From Halomonas campaniensis (GTDB lineage Bacteria; Pseudomonadota; Gammaproteobacteria; Pseudomonadales; Halomonadaceae), in the NCBI RefSeq assembly GCF_002211105.1, contig NZ_JPUA01000034.1, forward strand, positions 387,408 to 423,812: a DNA stretch of 36,405 bases, written 5' to 3'. A program made the position numbers and the translations under genes. Shown one piece after another: positions 17,436 through 25,580 of this stretch. A model generated the notes under the pieces. It had not been told where the DNA came from. It worked only from the letters and a program-made list of their open reading frames with translations, and did not search any database. Within the stretch, counting starts at the first letter, position 1. Each line of letters begins with the position of its first letter.

Positions 17436-19604
17436 ATGTCACGACCCTCTCTTTCCTGGCGTTCGTTCACGTTCATGCTGCTAGGGACACTACCGGTGCC
17501 CAGCGCTGTCTGGGCGCAAGCATCCTCCAATGACAGCGCATCGCTTGAGACCGTCACGGTGATCGGGGAGGCTACAGCGAGTGGTGATACTCCGGCGCCT
17601 GCATTTGCCGGTGGCCAAGTGGCTGCCGGTGCCCGCGTAGGTACCTGGGGCCAGCGTAATGCGGCGGATGTACCGTTCAATGTGATTGGGTTTACCGCTG
17701 AGCTGATCGAAAATCAGCAGGCGGAGACGCTGGCGGATGTGTTAATCAATGATGCATCGGTACAAAGCGGCTATGGCTATGGCAACTACGCGGAGAAGTT
17801 TCAGATTCGCGGTTTTGAACTTGATGGTGAGGATATCGCTTACGGTGGACTTTATGGCGTTCTGCCACGGCAGGTGGTCGCGACCAATATTGCCGAACGT
17901 GTGGAGCTGTTTAAAGGTGCCAATGCCTTTGCCAATGGTGTTTCACCCAGTGGCTCTGGCGTTGGCGGAGCGATCAATGTTGAGCCCAAACGTGCGTCGG
18001 ATGAGCCGCTTATGCAACTGACCACCGGGGTGACCGACAGCGGCTATGTGGAAAGCGGCATCGAGCTGGGTCGGCGTTTTGGCGATCAGAACCAGTTTGG
18101 CGTTCGCGCCAGTATTGAGCGAGGCCGGGGTGACACCGCGATTGATGATGAAGAGCGTCGTGCGACCTCCGCCGTTATTGGGCTGGATTATCGTGGTGAA
18201 CGTGGCCGGGCCTCTTTGGATATTGGTCACCAAAGCCATACTGTGAACGGTGGTCGTCCAGTGGTACGCGTAGGATCCGGATTAAGCCGGGTGCCCGATG
18301 CCCCCTCAGCAAGTAGCAACCATGCGCCGGAGTGGGTCAATACTGAGCTGGAGACCAACTTCGCGATGCTGCGTGGGGAGTACGATATTGCCGACAGTTG
18401 GACTGCCTATGCAGCGCTGGGTGGCAGCGACACTCGTGAAAGCGGCATTTATGCAACGCCTACGGTTAATGCAGAGGATGGCGCAGCCACTATCGGCCAG
18501 ATGGAAGTGCCGTATCGTGCTGAAAGTATGGGAGGGCAGGCTGGTTTGCGTGGAGTATTCGATACAGGTGCGGTCAGCCATCAATTGGATTTAGGCTATT
18601 CCAGCGTTTATCGCACCACGCGCTCGGCTTATGAAATGGCTTCGCCTGGTTTACCCACCAATATTTATCAGCCCGCCGACATCTCGCTGCGCGAACCAGT
18701 ATTCGCCGGTGGGGATATGAATGACCCTAATCTGCGTAGCCGCACCCGTAACGACGGCGTATCGCTTTCCGATACTCTGGGTTTCCTGGATGACCGGTTG
18801 CTATTTACCTTGGGCGCCCGCTATCAGGAAGTCGACGTCACCAACTATGATTACGACGGCAACTTTGACAACAACTTTAGCGATACAAGGTTGTCGCCTG
18901 TATATGGCGTCGTGGTAAAACCGACCAAAGCCCTATCGCTATACGCCAACCATATTGAAGCGCTACAGCCGGGTGATACGGCGCCTACCACGGCGGTGAA
19001 TGCTGGGCAGAGCATTGGCCTGGTCGAAGCCAAGCAGAATGAACTAGGCGCCAAACTCGATCTGGGTAACCTGGGTGGTAGCTTAAGCCTGTTTGAAATT
19101 GAGCAGCCCAACGCCTTTATCGACCCTCAGACCAGTGTTTACGACTACTATGGCGAACAGCGCAACCGTGGCGTGGAGCTGAGCGTTTACGGAGAACCGT
19201 TGGACGGCTTCCGTTTGCTAAGCAGTGCGATGTGGATTGATCCAGAACTGACGCGTACTGATGACGGCACGAACCAAGGGAACGACGCGGTTGGGGTGCC
19301 TGGGTATCGTTTAGTCTTAGGCAGCGAATGGGACATTCCTCAGGCGCCCGGCTGGACGCTTAGCGGCCGCGCGGTGCGCAATGGCAGCCAGTATCTGGAC
19401 GCTGCCAATCAGCTTGAAGTCGATGCCTGGACTCGCTGGGATTTAGGTGTTCGCTACGCTATGCCGCTCAATACCAACACGCTAACCCTGCGTGCCAATA
19501 TCGAAAATCTCACCGATGAGAATTATTGGGCCTCGGCCACCGGCGGTTATCTAACCCAAGGTGAGCCTCGCACGGTAAAGCTCTCCGCTGCATTGGACTT
19601 CTAA
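17436..19604 (+). CDS. TonB-dependent siderophore receptor
   Basis: A 722-residue outer-membrane receptor. A signal peptide of about 27 residues (ending VWA) is followed by the TonB box ETVTVIG at 38-44, the plug domain (PFNVIGFTAELIENQQAETL, QIRGFELDGEDIAYGG, RVELFKGANAF, GSGVGGAINVEPKRA) and a 22-strand-type barrel ending in the terminal Phe of the family (LSAALDF). No long N-terminal signalling domain precedes the TonB box, so it is a simple transporter rather than a FecA- or FpvA-like transducer. The ferric siderophore is probably the product of the NRPS cluster downstream, or a hydroxamate given the fhuC/fhuD neighbours. It is convergent with fhuD, 22 bases away. Confidence 0.93.
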   Translation: MSRPSLSWRSFTFMLLGTLPVPSAVWAQASSNDSASLETVTVIGEATASGDTPAPAFAGGQVAAGARVGTWGQRNAADVPFNVIGFTAELIENQQAETLADVLINDASVQSGYGYGNYAEKFQIRGFELDGEDIAYGGLYGVLPRQVVATNIAERVELFKGANAFANGVSPSGSGVGGAINVEPKRASDEPLMQLTTGVTDSGYVESGIELGRRFGDQNQFGVRASIERGRGDTAIDDEERRATSAVIGLDYRGERGRASLDIGHQSHTVNGGRPVVRVGSGLSRVPDAPSASSNHAPEWVNTELETNFAMLRGEYDIADSWTAYAALGGSDTRESGIYATPTVNAEDGAATIGQMEVPYRAESMGGQAGLRGVFDTGAVSHQLDLGYSSVYRTTRSAYEMASPGLPTNIYQPADISLREPVFAGGDMNDPNLRSRTRNDGVSLSDTLGFLDDRLLFTLGARYQEVDVTNYDYDGNFDNNFSDTRLSPVYGVVVKPTKALSLYANHIEALQPGDTAPTTAVNAGQSIGLVEAKQNELGAKLDLGNLGGSLSLFEIEQPNAFIDPQTSVYDYYGEQRNRGVELSVYGEPLDGFRLLSSAMWIDPELTRTDDGTNQGNDAVGVPGYRLVLGSEWDIPQAPGWTLSGRAVRNGSQYLDAANQLEVDAWTRWDLGVRYAMPLNTNTLTLRANIENLTDENYWASATGGYLTQGEPRTVKLSAALDF

Positions 19605-19626
19605 GCGCTCTTTAAAATGGCTTCGT

Positions 19627-20484
19627 TTAACGGGCTAATAGCGCTTCGCTGAGCAACTCAGCGAAGCGCGCAGCAGATGGCAACCCCCCAAAGCTCCACA
19701 CCGCCGGTAAGCGAACAACGCGGTTCTCTTTCACGGCGGGTATTTGCTGCCATAGGGCGTTACTGGCCATACCGTCGCCCATTCCTGAGGGGAGTGGCTC
19801 AATGACGATGATTGCCGCATCGGTGTAGCTCAACAGTTCCTCTAGCGCTACCGTGGAAAAACCCCATTGATTGGTAGGTTGTTGCCAAACATTGGTTAGC
19901 CCCAACCGTTCTACTACCGCCTGAAACAGGCTATGTTCACCAAATACCCGCAGATGTCGCGCGTCGATAAATTGCACGATAAGTAATGGTGGCTGCGCTT
20001 CCAATAGCGCTTTTTGTTGACCCAGGTACGTTTCAATACCATCAATCAGCGCGGCGGCTGCGTCGTGATTCCCGCTCAGTGCGGCTAGGGTATACGTAGT
20101 GTGCTGTAGGCGTGGCCAAAGTGGATCGTCAAGCTGGTAGTTGGCCAGCGCAGTGATGGGAGCAATGGTATTTAGCTGGTCACTCAAGCGCATAAACAGT
20201 GGCGAGAGTATGATGTGATCGGGCGCCTGCTGAGCTAAGAGCTCACGGTTGGGCTGAGCGCGCAGGCCGATATCAAGAACACCGCTCGGTAATTGTTCGG
20301 CTCCGCCCCAGCGCTGGTACTGGGGAATTTCGGCTAACCCAACGGGCGGATTATTTAATGCGACCAGCGTTTCGGCCACCGTCCAGTCCAGGGTGACGAC
20401 ATCGGATGACGCAGTGGCTTGATAAGGGGTTAGGGAACCAAGGCAGGCGAACGCTAATAGCCCATAACGAAAACAGCGTTTCAT
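19627..20484 (-). CDS. fhuD: Siderophore-binding periplasmic protein, FhuD-like
   Basis: A 285-residue periplasmic binding protein of the cluster with one long connecting helix. A signal peptide covers about residues 1-25. Family segments are LDWTVAETLVALNNPPVGLA, the QPNRELLAQQAPDHIILSP region, and the C-terminal VRLPAVWSFGGLPSAARFAEL. It should pick up the ferric siderophore in the periplasm and hand it to an inner-membrane permease. The start codon overlaps the stop of fhuC in an ATGA at 20484-20481, implying translational coupling. No permease gene (fhuB) follows: the next gene is the convergent receptor. Confidence 0.87.
   Translation of the reverse strand: MKRCFRYGLLAFACLGSLTPYQATASSDVVTLDWTVAETLVALNNPPVGLAEIPQYQRWGGAEQLPSGVLDIGLRAQPNRELLAQQAPDHIILSPLFMRLSDQLNTIAPITALANYQLDDPLWPRLQHTTYTLAALSGNHDAAAALIDGIETYLGQQKALLEAQPPLLIVQFIDARHLRVFGEHSLFQAVVERLGLTNVWQQPTNQWGFSTVALEELLSYTDAAIIVIEPLPSGMGDGMASNALWQQIPAVKENRVVRLPAVWSFGGLPSAARFAELLSEALLAR
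19641..19669. terminator. Perfect 13-bp hairpin inside the 3' end of fhuD
   Basis: GCGCTTCGCTGAG (19641-19653) and CTCAGCGAAGCGC (19657-19669) form a perfect stem with a 3-base loop, within the last 15 codons of fhuD and just downstream of the convergent receptor gene. There is no U-tract beyond a short TATTAG on the minus strand. It may block read-through or protect a 3' end. Confidence 0.4.
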
Positions 20485-21248
20485 TGCGCAACGGCGATAT
20501 TGTGCTCTCCGTTGGGGTGCTTCATGACCTGCATCGGCAATCCATAAATCGCTTCTAAGGTGCTGTCGCACATCAAATCGTTTGGGGAGCCATGAGCCAG
20601 CAGGCGTCCACTGTGCAGCGCCATCAGCTCGTCGCAGTAGCGCGATGCCATGTTGATATCGTGAAGGACAATAATGACCCCCAGATTTAACTCATCGCAC
20701 AGCTTGCGGATCAGCGCCAGCACTTCGATTTGGTGGGCAATATCCAGCGCCGCTAGTGGCTCATCCAGCAGCAGAAATCGGCTGCCCTGAGCCAGCAGCA
20801 TCGCCAGCCACACCCGCTGACGCTCACCACCGGAGAGTGTGTCGACCAGGCGGTCGGCAAAGGCCTCGGTGTGGGTAAGGGCAATGGCGCGGTCAATGGC
20901 CTCTTTGTCTTTCTGGTTGTGGCGCCCTAGCAGGCCGTGCCAAGGGTAGCGGCCAAAAGCCACCAGCTCACGCCCGGTAAGGCTTTCGGCACTGGGCAAA
21001 TGCTGGGGTAGGTAAGCCACCTGGCGGGCAAATTCGCGGTTGCCCCAGTCACTCAGCGGACGCTGGTCAAAGTGAATCTCACCACGGCTGGTGGGCTGCT
21101 GTTGGGCCATTAATTTAATTAAGGTCGACTTGCCTGAGCCATTGTGGCCAATCAGGCCGTAAACCTTGCCTTCATGAAAGCTGTGGTCAATGGGATTTAG
21201 AATCGGCTTGCCATTAATCTCAAAAGTGGCGCCTTTGACCTCGAACAT
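20481..21248 (-). CDS. fhuC: Ferric-siderophore ABC transporter ATPase, FhuC-like
   Basis: A 255-residue ABC ATPase of the iron-siderophore/B12 class. Walker A GHNGSGKST is at 34-42, signature LSGGERQRV near 140, Walker B FLLLDEPLAALD just after, and H-loop VLHD. ELVAFGRYPWHG is characteristic of FhuC/FepC proteins. It powers ferric-siderophore import from the cytoplasmic face, normally with an FhuB-type permease and the FhuD binding protein. AGGAGT precedes the ATG at 21248 by five bases. Two Fur-like sites lie just upstream, and fhuD is translationally coupled downstream. Confidence 0.92.
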   Translation of the reverse strand: MFEVKGATFEINGKPILNPIDHSFHEGKVYGLIGHNGSGKSTLIKLMAQQQPTSRGEIHFDQRPLSDWGNREFARQVAYLPQHLPSAESLTGRELVAFGRYPWHGLLGRHNQKDKEAIDRAIALTHTEAFADRLVDTLSGGERQRVWLAMLLAQGSRFLLLDEPLAALDIAHQIEVLALIRKLCDELNLGVIIVLHDINMASRYCDELMALHSGRLLAHGSPNDLMCDSTLEAIYGLPMQVMKHPNGEHNIAVAQ

Positions 21249-21268
21249 GAATCACTCCTGGCAATGGG

Positions 21269-21287
21269 GTTAATGATAATGGCTCCA
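21269..21287. promoter_or_regulatory. Fur-box-like site 1 upstream of fhuC
   Basis: Contains TAATGATAAT, the exact core of the Fur consensus; 12 of 19 positions match by hand count. It lies 21 bases before the fhuC ATG, so a bound repressor would block the early transcript or promoter. Confidence 0.55.
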
Positions 21288-21294
21288 TTCTAGT

Positions 21295-21313
21295 GCTAAT
21301 AGTTCTCATTTTT
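21295..21313. promoter_or_regulatory. Fur-box-like site 2 upstream of fhuC
   Basis: GCTAATAGTTCTCATTTTT matches the Fur consensus at 12 of 19 positions by hand count. It is 7 bases beyond site 1, so the two together could bind Fur cooperatively, as at many siderophore promoters. Confidence 0.5.
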
Positions 21314-21405
21314 AACAAAAAAATGAAATGATTTTCGTAAGAGAAGGGAAACGCGGCTTGGGAAAGCAGAGAAGTGGATAAGGCTCAGCCAGCTAGCCTT
21401 TGATT

Positions 21406-21650
21406 ACCCGCGGGAGGCGCACACCAACCCCGGCACCGTCGCGGGTGCGCTGACGCTTACGCCGCGCTACAAACCCCACCATTTCAGCTTCGTGCACATC
21501 CGTAGCGCGTGGTAACGAGAACGCGAGTTCAGCGAGCGTTTCGAGGCACCCGCGGGAGGCGTCGGAACGACGCCCAATGGCACCACACCAACCCCGACAC
21601 CGCTGCGCGCTGCTCCCGCGGGGTGCAATTCAGGGCGCGCCCCGCAGCGC
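21406..21650. repeat. G+C-rich repeat-bearing intergenic region between fhuC and the phosphodiesterase gene
   Basis: ACCCGCGGGAGGCG occurs exactly twice (21406-21419 and 21548-21561). Each copy is followed, at different distances, by CACACCAACCCCGGCACCG or a one-mismatch version (21420-21438 and 21584-21602). A third related CCCGCGGGG is near 21614. The stretch resembles dispersed extragenic repeat sequence. Its right edge runs into the last codons of the phosphodiesterase gene, so that gene's terminal residues may come from the repeat. I see no supportable gene in the rest of the gap. Confidence 0.55.
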
Positions 21651-22976
21651 ACAATTATCATAGAAAGCAACCGTGGCGGGCCAATCGCTGAACACGCCGA
21701 TAACGCCAACATCATTGACGAGAGCATCCAAGGTAATCAGTTTGTCGCCATCACGCTGAATAACATCTTCAGTGGTGCTGTGGTACCACTGATTACCCTC
21801 TGCCAATGGCCCCGAGCGCTCAAACGTCCAAGCAATCATGGTTAGGCCTGCATCCTGGGCTCGGCGGGCGTAAAGCGAAGGTTGCAGTCGTTTTGCCTGT
21901 TCATCGCTTCCAAAGGCTGGGTTCGCTTCAACCAGCATCCAGGTAGGAGGAGCGATAATCTGAACGCCGCTTTCCACCAGCGACTGCATACTTGGCTGCC
22001 ACGTATCGGGGTTTGTGTGATCAAAGGCGTCATCGCTGTAGCGGCCATCCAGATAAACCGCCTGATTTCCATATTCAGGTTCATGTTCAATCCAGTAACG
22101 TACATCCTCCAGGTTGAACGACTGCGGGAACACATCGCTGGGGGAAACGCCTGCCGATTTGTACTCATCTATCATCTTTTGTGCGTAAGCTTGCTGCGTG
22201 AAGCCTTTTGTTGAATGAGTTGTAAACGGCATCTCTACTTCTGGCGCTTTTAGTTCCGGGGTCATCTGCACGCCAAGCTGCTGAAACAGCGCAATACTGT
22301 CGGCATGGCTCATCAATGTGCCGCGGGTAGCATAAAGCTCTGTGCGCCATTCGGGCGTGCCTTCCAGGTACTCTTCAAGGGTAGCTGCATCAGTGTTTAC
22401 CCCCTCCATAGTGCCTTGCAGGCTACGAAACTCGGCTAAGGTAATATCGCTGGTACAGCAGCGAATATCTGCCGCATTCATTAGCTCGCCGTTTTCTTCA
22501 TCAAAAGCGGGCGGCACTCTGCATTTTTCAGCTAAGTCGGTCTCGACGATATTGGTGGTGGAGTGTAAATCGCACTGGGAGTGACGGCAGACGAGCTCCT
22601 CATCGGCAGTGAAGGCGACGTCGCACTCAAGAATGCCTGCCCCGCCTTGAGCACCGGCAATATAAGATTCGAGAGTATGTTCTGGAAACTGTAACGGCGC
22701 GCCACGATGTCCAATCGTCAATGGAGACCGCTGCCACTGGGTTTGCTCCGCAGCGCAGCTCAATAAAGAGGCTTTCAGTTCGCGCTCGTGATCATTATCC
22801 GTGCTCATGTCGTTAACCAAGAACAGCGGGCGCGGCCCCAGCGTTACCTGCTGTGCCGCCTTAACCAGGGCATCATCCCAGAGCTTTGCGTCACTCTCTT
22901 CTTGAGCATGAGCGATGTTAGCGGCCAGCAGGCCAGCTGATACGAACATAGTTGTTAGGAAACCGGGAGCCTTCAT
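21630..22976 (-). CDS. Exported glycerophosphodiester phosphodiesterase
   Basis: A 448-residue periplasmic enzyme, signal peptide about 1-24 (IAHA-Q). The GDPD domain opens with [18 protein letters not shown] (H90-R91-G92) and continues with [20 protein letters not shown], giving the catalytic histidines and the metal-binding Glu and Asp. It is longer than bacterial GlpQ and has a cysteine-rich insert ([18 protein letters not shown]), like the larger eukaryote-like GDPDs found in marine bacteria. It should release glycerol-3-phosphate from glycerophosphodiesters, supplying phosphate and carbon. The start at 22976 is preferred to one 18 codons upstream because it places the signal peptide at the N-terminus; the ribosome site (AAGAGA) is weak. 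Confidence 0.87.
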   Translation of the reverse strand: MKAPGFLTTMFVSAGLLAANIAHAQEESDAKLWDDALVKAAQQVTLGPRPLFLVNDMSTDNDHERELKASLLSCAAEQTQWQRSPLTIGHRGAPLQFPEHTLESYIAGAQGGAGILECDVAFTADEELVCRHSQCDLHSTTNIVETDLAEKCRVPPAFDEENGELMNAADIRCCTSDITLAEFRSLQGTMEGVNTDAATLEEYLEGTPEWRTELYATRGTLMSHADSIALFQQLGVQMTPELKAPEVEMPFTTHSTKGFTQQAYAQKMIDEYKSAGVSPSDVFPQSFNLEDVRYWIEHEPEYGNQAVYLDGRYSDDAFDHTNPDTWQPSMQSLVESGVQIIAPPTWMLVEANPAFGSDEQAKRLQPSLYARRAQDAGLTMIAWTFERSGPLAEGNQWYHSTTEDVIQRDGDKLITLDALVNDVGVIGVFSDWPATVAFYDNCALRGAP

Positions 22977-23124
22977 CAACGAGATTCTCTTTGCTGCGAA
23001 GTGGGTGTTTTGAGTGTAGACAGGTTTCACGCCTGCTTCCGTGCAAAGTGATAGATGCGACGAACAAGTGACAGGAATTCGCGAATGACCCGAGCCGGGA
23101 AGGCTCGCACATTGCCCGCTACCA

Positions 23125-23922
23125 TCAGCAGGAAGTTAAGCACGCTAGCAGTTGGCCATGCTGCTCGGGGTGCGCTGCAATTAGGCTGTTCCATTGAGCG
23201 GGATTCGCCTCACCCGAGAGATCCGTGACGGTATAGCCTGCCTCTCGGGCAATCACGACGCCGGCGGCGATATCCCAAAAGTCGAGCGCGGCCCCTTGAG
23301 ACCAAAAGGCATCAAAGCGGCCCAGGCTGGTAGAAGCGAGCTCCAACGCCGCCGAGCCTGGGCTGCGGATACCGGCTACCTGGGGCATTAAGGCGGCGAG
23401 TTGGCTTATGGCTATCGTGCAGTCGCCTTTGGCGTGGTAGGGCAGGCAGGTGCTTATTAGCATCTCGTTAAGTGGGCGCGGTTCCGGCGTGGCGAGCGGC
23501 GTGTCGTTGAGGAAGGCGCCGGTGCCAAGGCTGGCCCACAGCATTTCATCTAGCAAGGGGTGATAAACAACCCCGATGATCAGCTCATTTCCCTTGGTGA
23601 CTGCAATAGAGACCGAGAAATGAGGCACTCCATGCAGGAAGTTGCTGGTGCCATCAAGAGGGTCAATGATCACGGTATAGTTGCTATCGGTGGGGGTCAG
23701 GCCGCTCTCTTCACCGAGGAACGCGATATCGGGAAAAACGCTGCTGATACAGTCGATAATGATGTTTTCCGCAGCCGTATCATAGTAGCTGACAAAGTCT
23801 GACGCCCCTTTTTGTTCAAAGGCAATCCTACCCTTGAGTGAATATCCCTCGCGTAACAGCGCACCCGCCTCGTACGCCGCCTGCTTTACCGTTTCGAGCA
23901 GGTCATTGCTGCTATCAAGCAT
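23125..23922 (-). CDS. Inositol-monophosphatase family phosphatase
   Basis: A 265-residue cytoplasmic Mg-dependent phosphatase. The metal-binding motifs are complete: GEES at 70-73, [10 protein letters not shown] with D87 and D90, and the C-terminal [17 protein letters not shown]. Position D48 (YYDTAAE) is kept although the preceding residue is Tyr where Ala is usual. Members dephosphorylate inositol-1-phosphate, histidinol phosphate or 3'-phosphoadenosine 5'-phosphate, and the sequence alone does not choose. AGGAG precedes the ATG at 23922 by seven bases. No link to iron metabolism is apparent; it is divergent from the sigma gene. Confidence 0.88.
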   Translation of the reverse strand: MLDSSNDLLETVKQAAYEAGALLREGYSLKGRIAFEQKGASDFVSYYDTAAENIIIDCISSVFPDIAFLGEESGLTPTDSNYTVIIDPLDGTSNFLHGVPHFSVSIAVTKGNELIIGVVYHPLLDEMLWASLGTGAFLNDTPLATPEPRPLNEMLISTCLPYHAKGDCTIAISQLAALMPQVAGIRSPGSAALELASTSLGRFDAFWSQGAALDFWDIAAGVVIAREAGYTVTDLSGEANPAQWNSLIAAHPEQHGQLLACLTSC

Positions 23923-24169
23923 TGTGTTTCTCCTGGGCATTCATCGTGTCGTAGTGAATGGCTAAAACTGTATTCATTCAATGTAACTAGCCATTCATGA
24001 CACGCCGATGACAGGCGTAAAGTTGGTTTAATGGGAGGTCATCGATGCATTTGGCGTATGAGAGATGCCCCTGTTACATGTCGCTATTAACTGAGCCAAC
24101 AAAAAATCAACCAGCATATCGTTATAAAAAGTGGATTAGCTCACACCGGTTGACTTACCTGATGGTAAC

Positions 24170-24188
24170 GCAAATAATAATTGTTGCC
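24170..24188. promoter_or_regulatory. Fur-box-like site upstream of the ECF sigma gene
   Basis: The core CAAATAATAATTGTT matches the Fur consensus at 12 of 19 positions by hand count. It lies 40 bases before the chosen GTG start of the sigma factor, the expected arrangement for pvdS- or fecI-type genes repressed by Fur. Confidence 0.5.
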
Positions 24189-24227
24189 ATTTATTCCGTG
24201 GTGTTAATCAAGGCAGGAGGCCGTGCT

Positions 24228-24755
24228 GTGGATACCCAGACCTGGAGCGCTGAGTTAGAAGACATCTTCGTTAATCAGCGGCCCCGGCTCTGTTGTGTCG
24301 CCGCAAAAGTCTTGGGCAATGCTGATCAAGCCGATGATGTCGTGCAAGACGCCTATCTGAAAATTTCAGAGGCAACCACGCTTTTTGAGGTAAAGCAGCC
24401 CATATCCTACGTGTCACGGGTGGTGCGCAATCTCGCCATTGACCGCTGCCGCCGTTCCGCGTTTGAGTCAGCGCTGTTTGCAAAAGCAGAGGAGGGGGAT
24501 AACGCCTCTTGTGCGTCACACTCACCTGAGGTGATTGCCATTGATCGCCAGGCGTTGGCTCAGGTGGTCGAATCGTTGAACGAACTGCCAGAGCGTACGC
24601 GACGCGCCTTTGAACTTTATCGTTCGGGAAACCATACCCAGCGGGAAGTGGCGTTACAGCTAGGTGTTTCTACCACGTCAGTTAACTTTATGATTCGCGA
24701 TGCGCTGACTCATTGCCACCAGTCGCTACAAGGTCGGTCGTTGCCAGATAAGTAA
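24228..24755 (+). CDS. ECF RNA polymerase sigma factor, FecI/PvdS type
   Basis: A 175-residue sigma factor with region 2 (LEDIFVNQRPRL to GNADQADDVVQDAYLKI) and region 4 (LNELPERTRRAFELYRSGNH followed by TQREVALQLGVSTTSVNFMI). Sequence and context fit the iron-starvation ECF class that switches on siderophore genes. The start is GTG at 24228, because AGGAGG lies seven bases before it and the protein then has the normal ECF length. The open frame runs 61 codons further upstream, but that part has no sigma homology and contains a Fur-like site. A short FecR-like gene follows, then the biosynthetic operon with an iron-starvation-box-like motif, so the sigma factor probably drives that operon. 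Confidence 0.88.
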   Translation: MDTQTWSAELEDIFVNQRPRLCCVAAKVLGNADQADDVVQDAYLKISEATTLFEVKQPISYVSRVVRNLAIDRCRRSAFESALFAKAEEGDNASCASHSPEVIAIDRQALAQVVESLNELPERTRRAFELYRSGNHTQREVALQLGVSTTSVNFMIRDALTHCHQSLQGRSLPDK

Positions 24756-24878
24756 ATCGGCGTTCCGTCCCCTCTTTGTTGTCGCTTTGTTACACTGTCA
24801 GCCAATAGCGTTGAGAATATCAGGCGCTTCCATAGGCAGGTAATAAGCAGGCCGCAATAGCGAGGTTTGACAGTAACG

Positions 24879-25085
24879 ATGGATAACGACAGCGGCGACG
24901 ATGCCGTTTGGCAAACAGCGCTAGATTGGCTGATGCGCGAGCATGAAGAGACGTTAAGCGACGTTGATCGCGAAGCGCTGCATGCGTGGTTAGCGGTTTC
25001 TTCCCTGCACCGCCGAGTCTTTCATGAAGCAGAACAGCTCTGGATGCTAACAGGGCTGATCCCAAGCGGTGATGAGCGCAACTGA
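24879..25085 (+). CDS. Stand-alone DUF4880 protein (N-terminal part of a FecR-type anti-sigma factor)
   Basis: A 68-residue protein matching only the cytoplasmic N-terminal domain of FecR-type regulators: DAVWQTALDWLMREHE, then LSDVDREALHAWLAVSSLHR and RVFHEAEQLWML. Full FecR has in addition a membrane helix and a large periplasmic domain that listens to the receptor; both are absent and the frame ends in a plain TGA. It could bind the sigma factor as a cytosolic anti- or pro-sigma factor, or be a remnant. The start is uncertain: ATG at 24879 is used; GAGG is 13 bases upstream and a TTG at 24867 is the alternative. It follows the sigma gene by 123 bases in the same direction. Confidence 0.75.
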   Translation: MDNDSGDDAVWQTALDWLMREHEETLSDVDREALHAWLAVSSLHRRVFHEAEQLWMLTGLIPSGDERN

Positions 25086-25245
25086 TAAGCCACTTTTTTT
25101 ACTCTCCTCCTTCGATTTTCAGGCTAACTCAATGGTCGCGAGCTAACGCTGCCTCCCGCCGGAGCAATTTTTAGCCTGACAAGGGTAATGCGACGCCCTA
25201 GCGCCCCCTCCCCCCTATTTTTTCTACTTTCTTCCTTTCCAGCAT

Positions 25246-25269
25246 TAAATTTTCTGGTTCCTCACTCGT
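25246..25269 (+). promoter_or_regulatory. PvdS-type iron-starvation box upstream of mbtH
   Basis: TAAAT (25246-25250) is followed after exactly 16 bases by CGT (25267-25269), the core of the PvdS promoter consensus of Pseudomonas. It lies 66 bases before the mbtH start, in the 249-base gap after the DUF4880 gene. The rest of that gap shows no other supportable feature. An eight-base match of this kind is expected about once by chance in a window this size, so its position is what gives it weight. Confidence 0.5.
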
Positions 25270-25334
25270 CATTAAGTAATGAGAAGCAATTGCGTTTTAT
25301 TTCTCATTTCTTAGGCAACGGTGAGGTTAGTCCC

Positions 25335-25580
25335 ATGACAAGCTGTTTTGATCGTGAAGATGGTGTCTTCCGCGTATTAGTCAACCACGAAGAGCAGTAC
25401 TCCCTCTGGCCAGAATGGAAAGCGATTCCCGCTGGCTGGACCGATACCGGTGTACTTGGCGATAAACCAACCTGCCTCGACTACGTCGAAAAGACCTGGA
25501 CTGACATGCGGCCACTGTCGCTGCGCCAGTGGATGGATGAGCAGGCTAACGCTGAGGCGGAGCAGGTGAATGCAGGTTAA
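25335..25580 (+). CDS. mbtH: MbtH-like NRPS accessory protein
   Basis: An 81-residue MbtH family protein with the full family pattern: [19 protein letters not shown] with the three conserved tryptophans (W25, W28, W35), then a second half with [18 protein letters not shown]. MbtH proteins bind the adenylation domains of NRPSs and are often required for their solubility or activity, so it should serve one or both NRPSs here. GAGG lies nine bases before the ATG at 25335; the frame is open further upstream but without homology. It is the first gene of the biosynthetic operon and overlaps the thioesterase gene by 11 bases. Confidence 0.95.
   Translation: MTSCFDREDGVFRVLVNHEEQYSLWPEWKAIPAGWTDTGVLGDKPTCLDYVEKTWTDMRPLSLRQWMDEQANAEAEQVNAG

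Noticed and set aside
21314..21345. A third Fur-like site upstream of fhuC (AAATGAAATGATTTTC)
   Set aside because: The two halves match the consensus only in different registers, so the best single alignment is poor.
23091..23107. Hairpin CGAGCC-GGGAA-GGCTCG between the phosphodiesterase and the phosphatase genes
   Set aside because: The stem is only six base pairs and no T-tract follows on either strand, so it is not convincing as a terminator.
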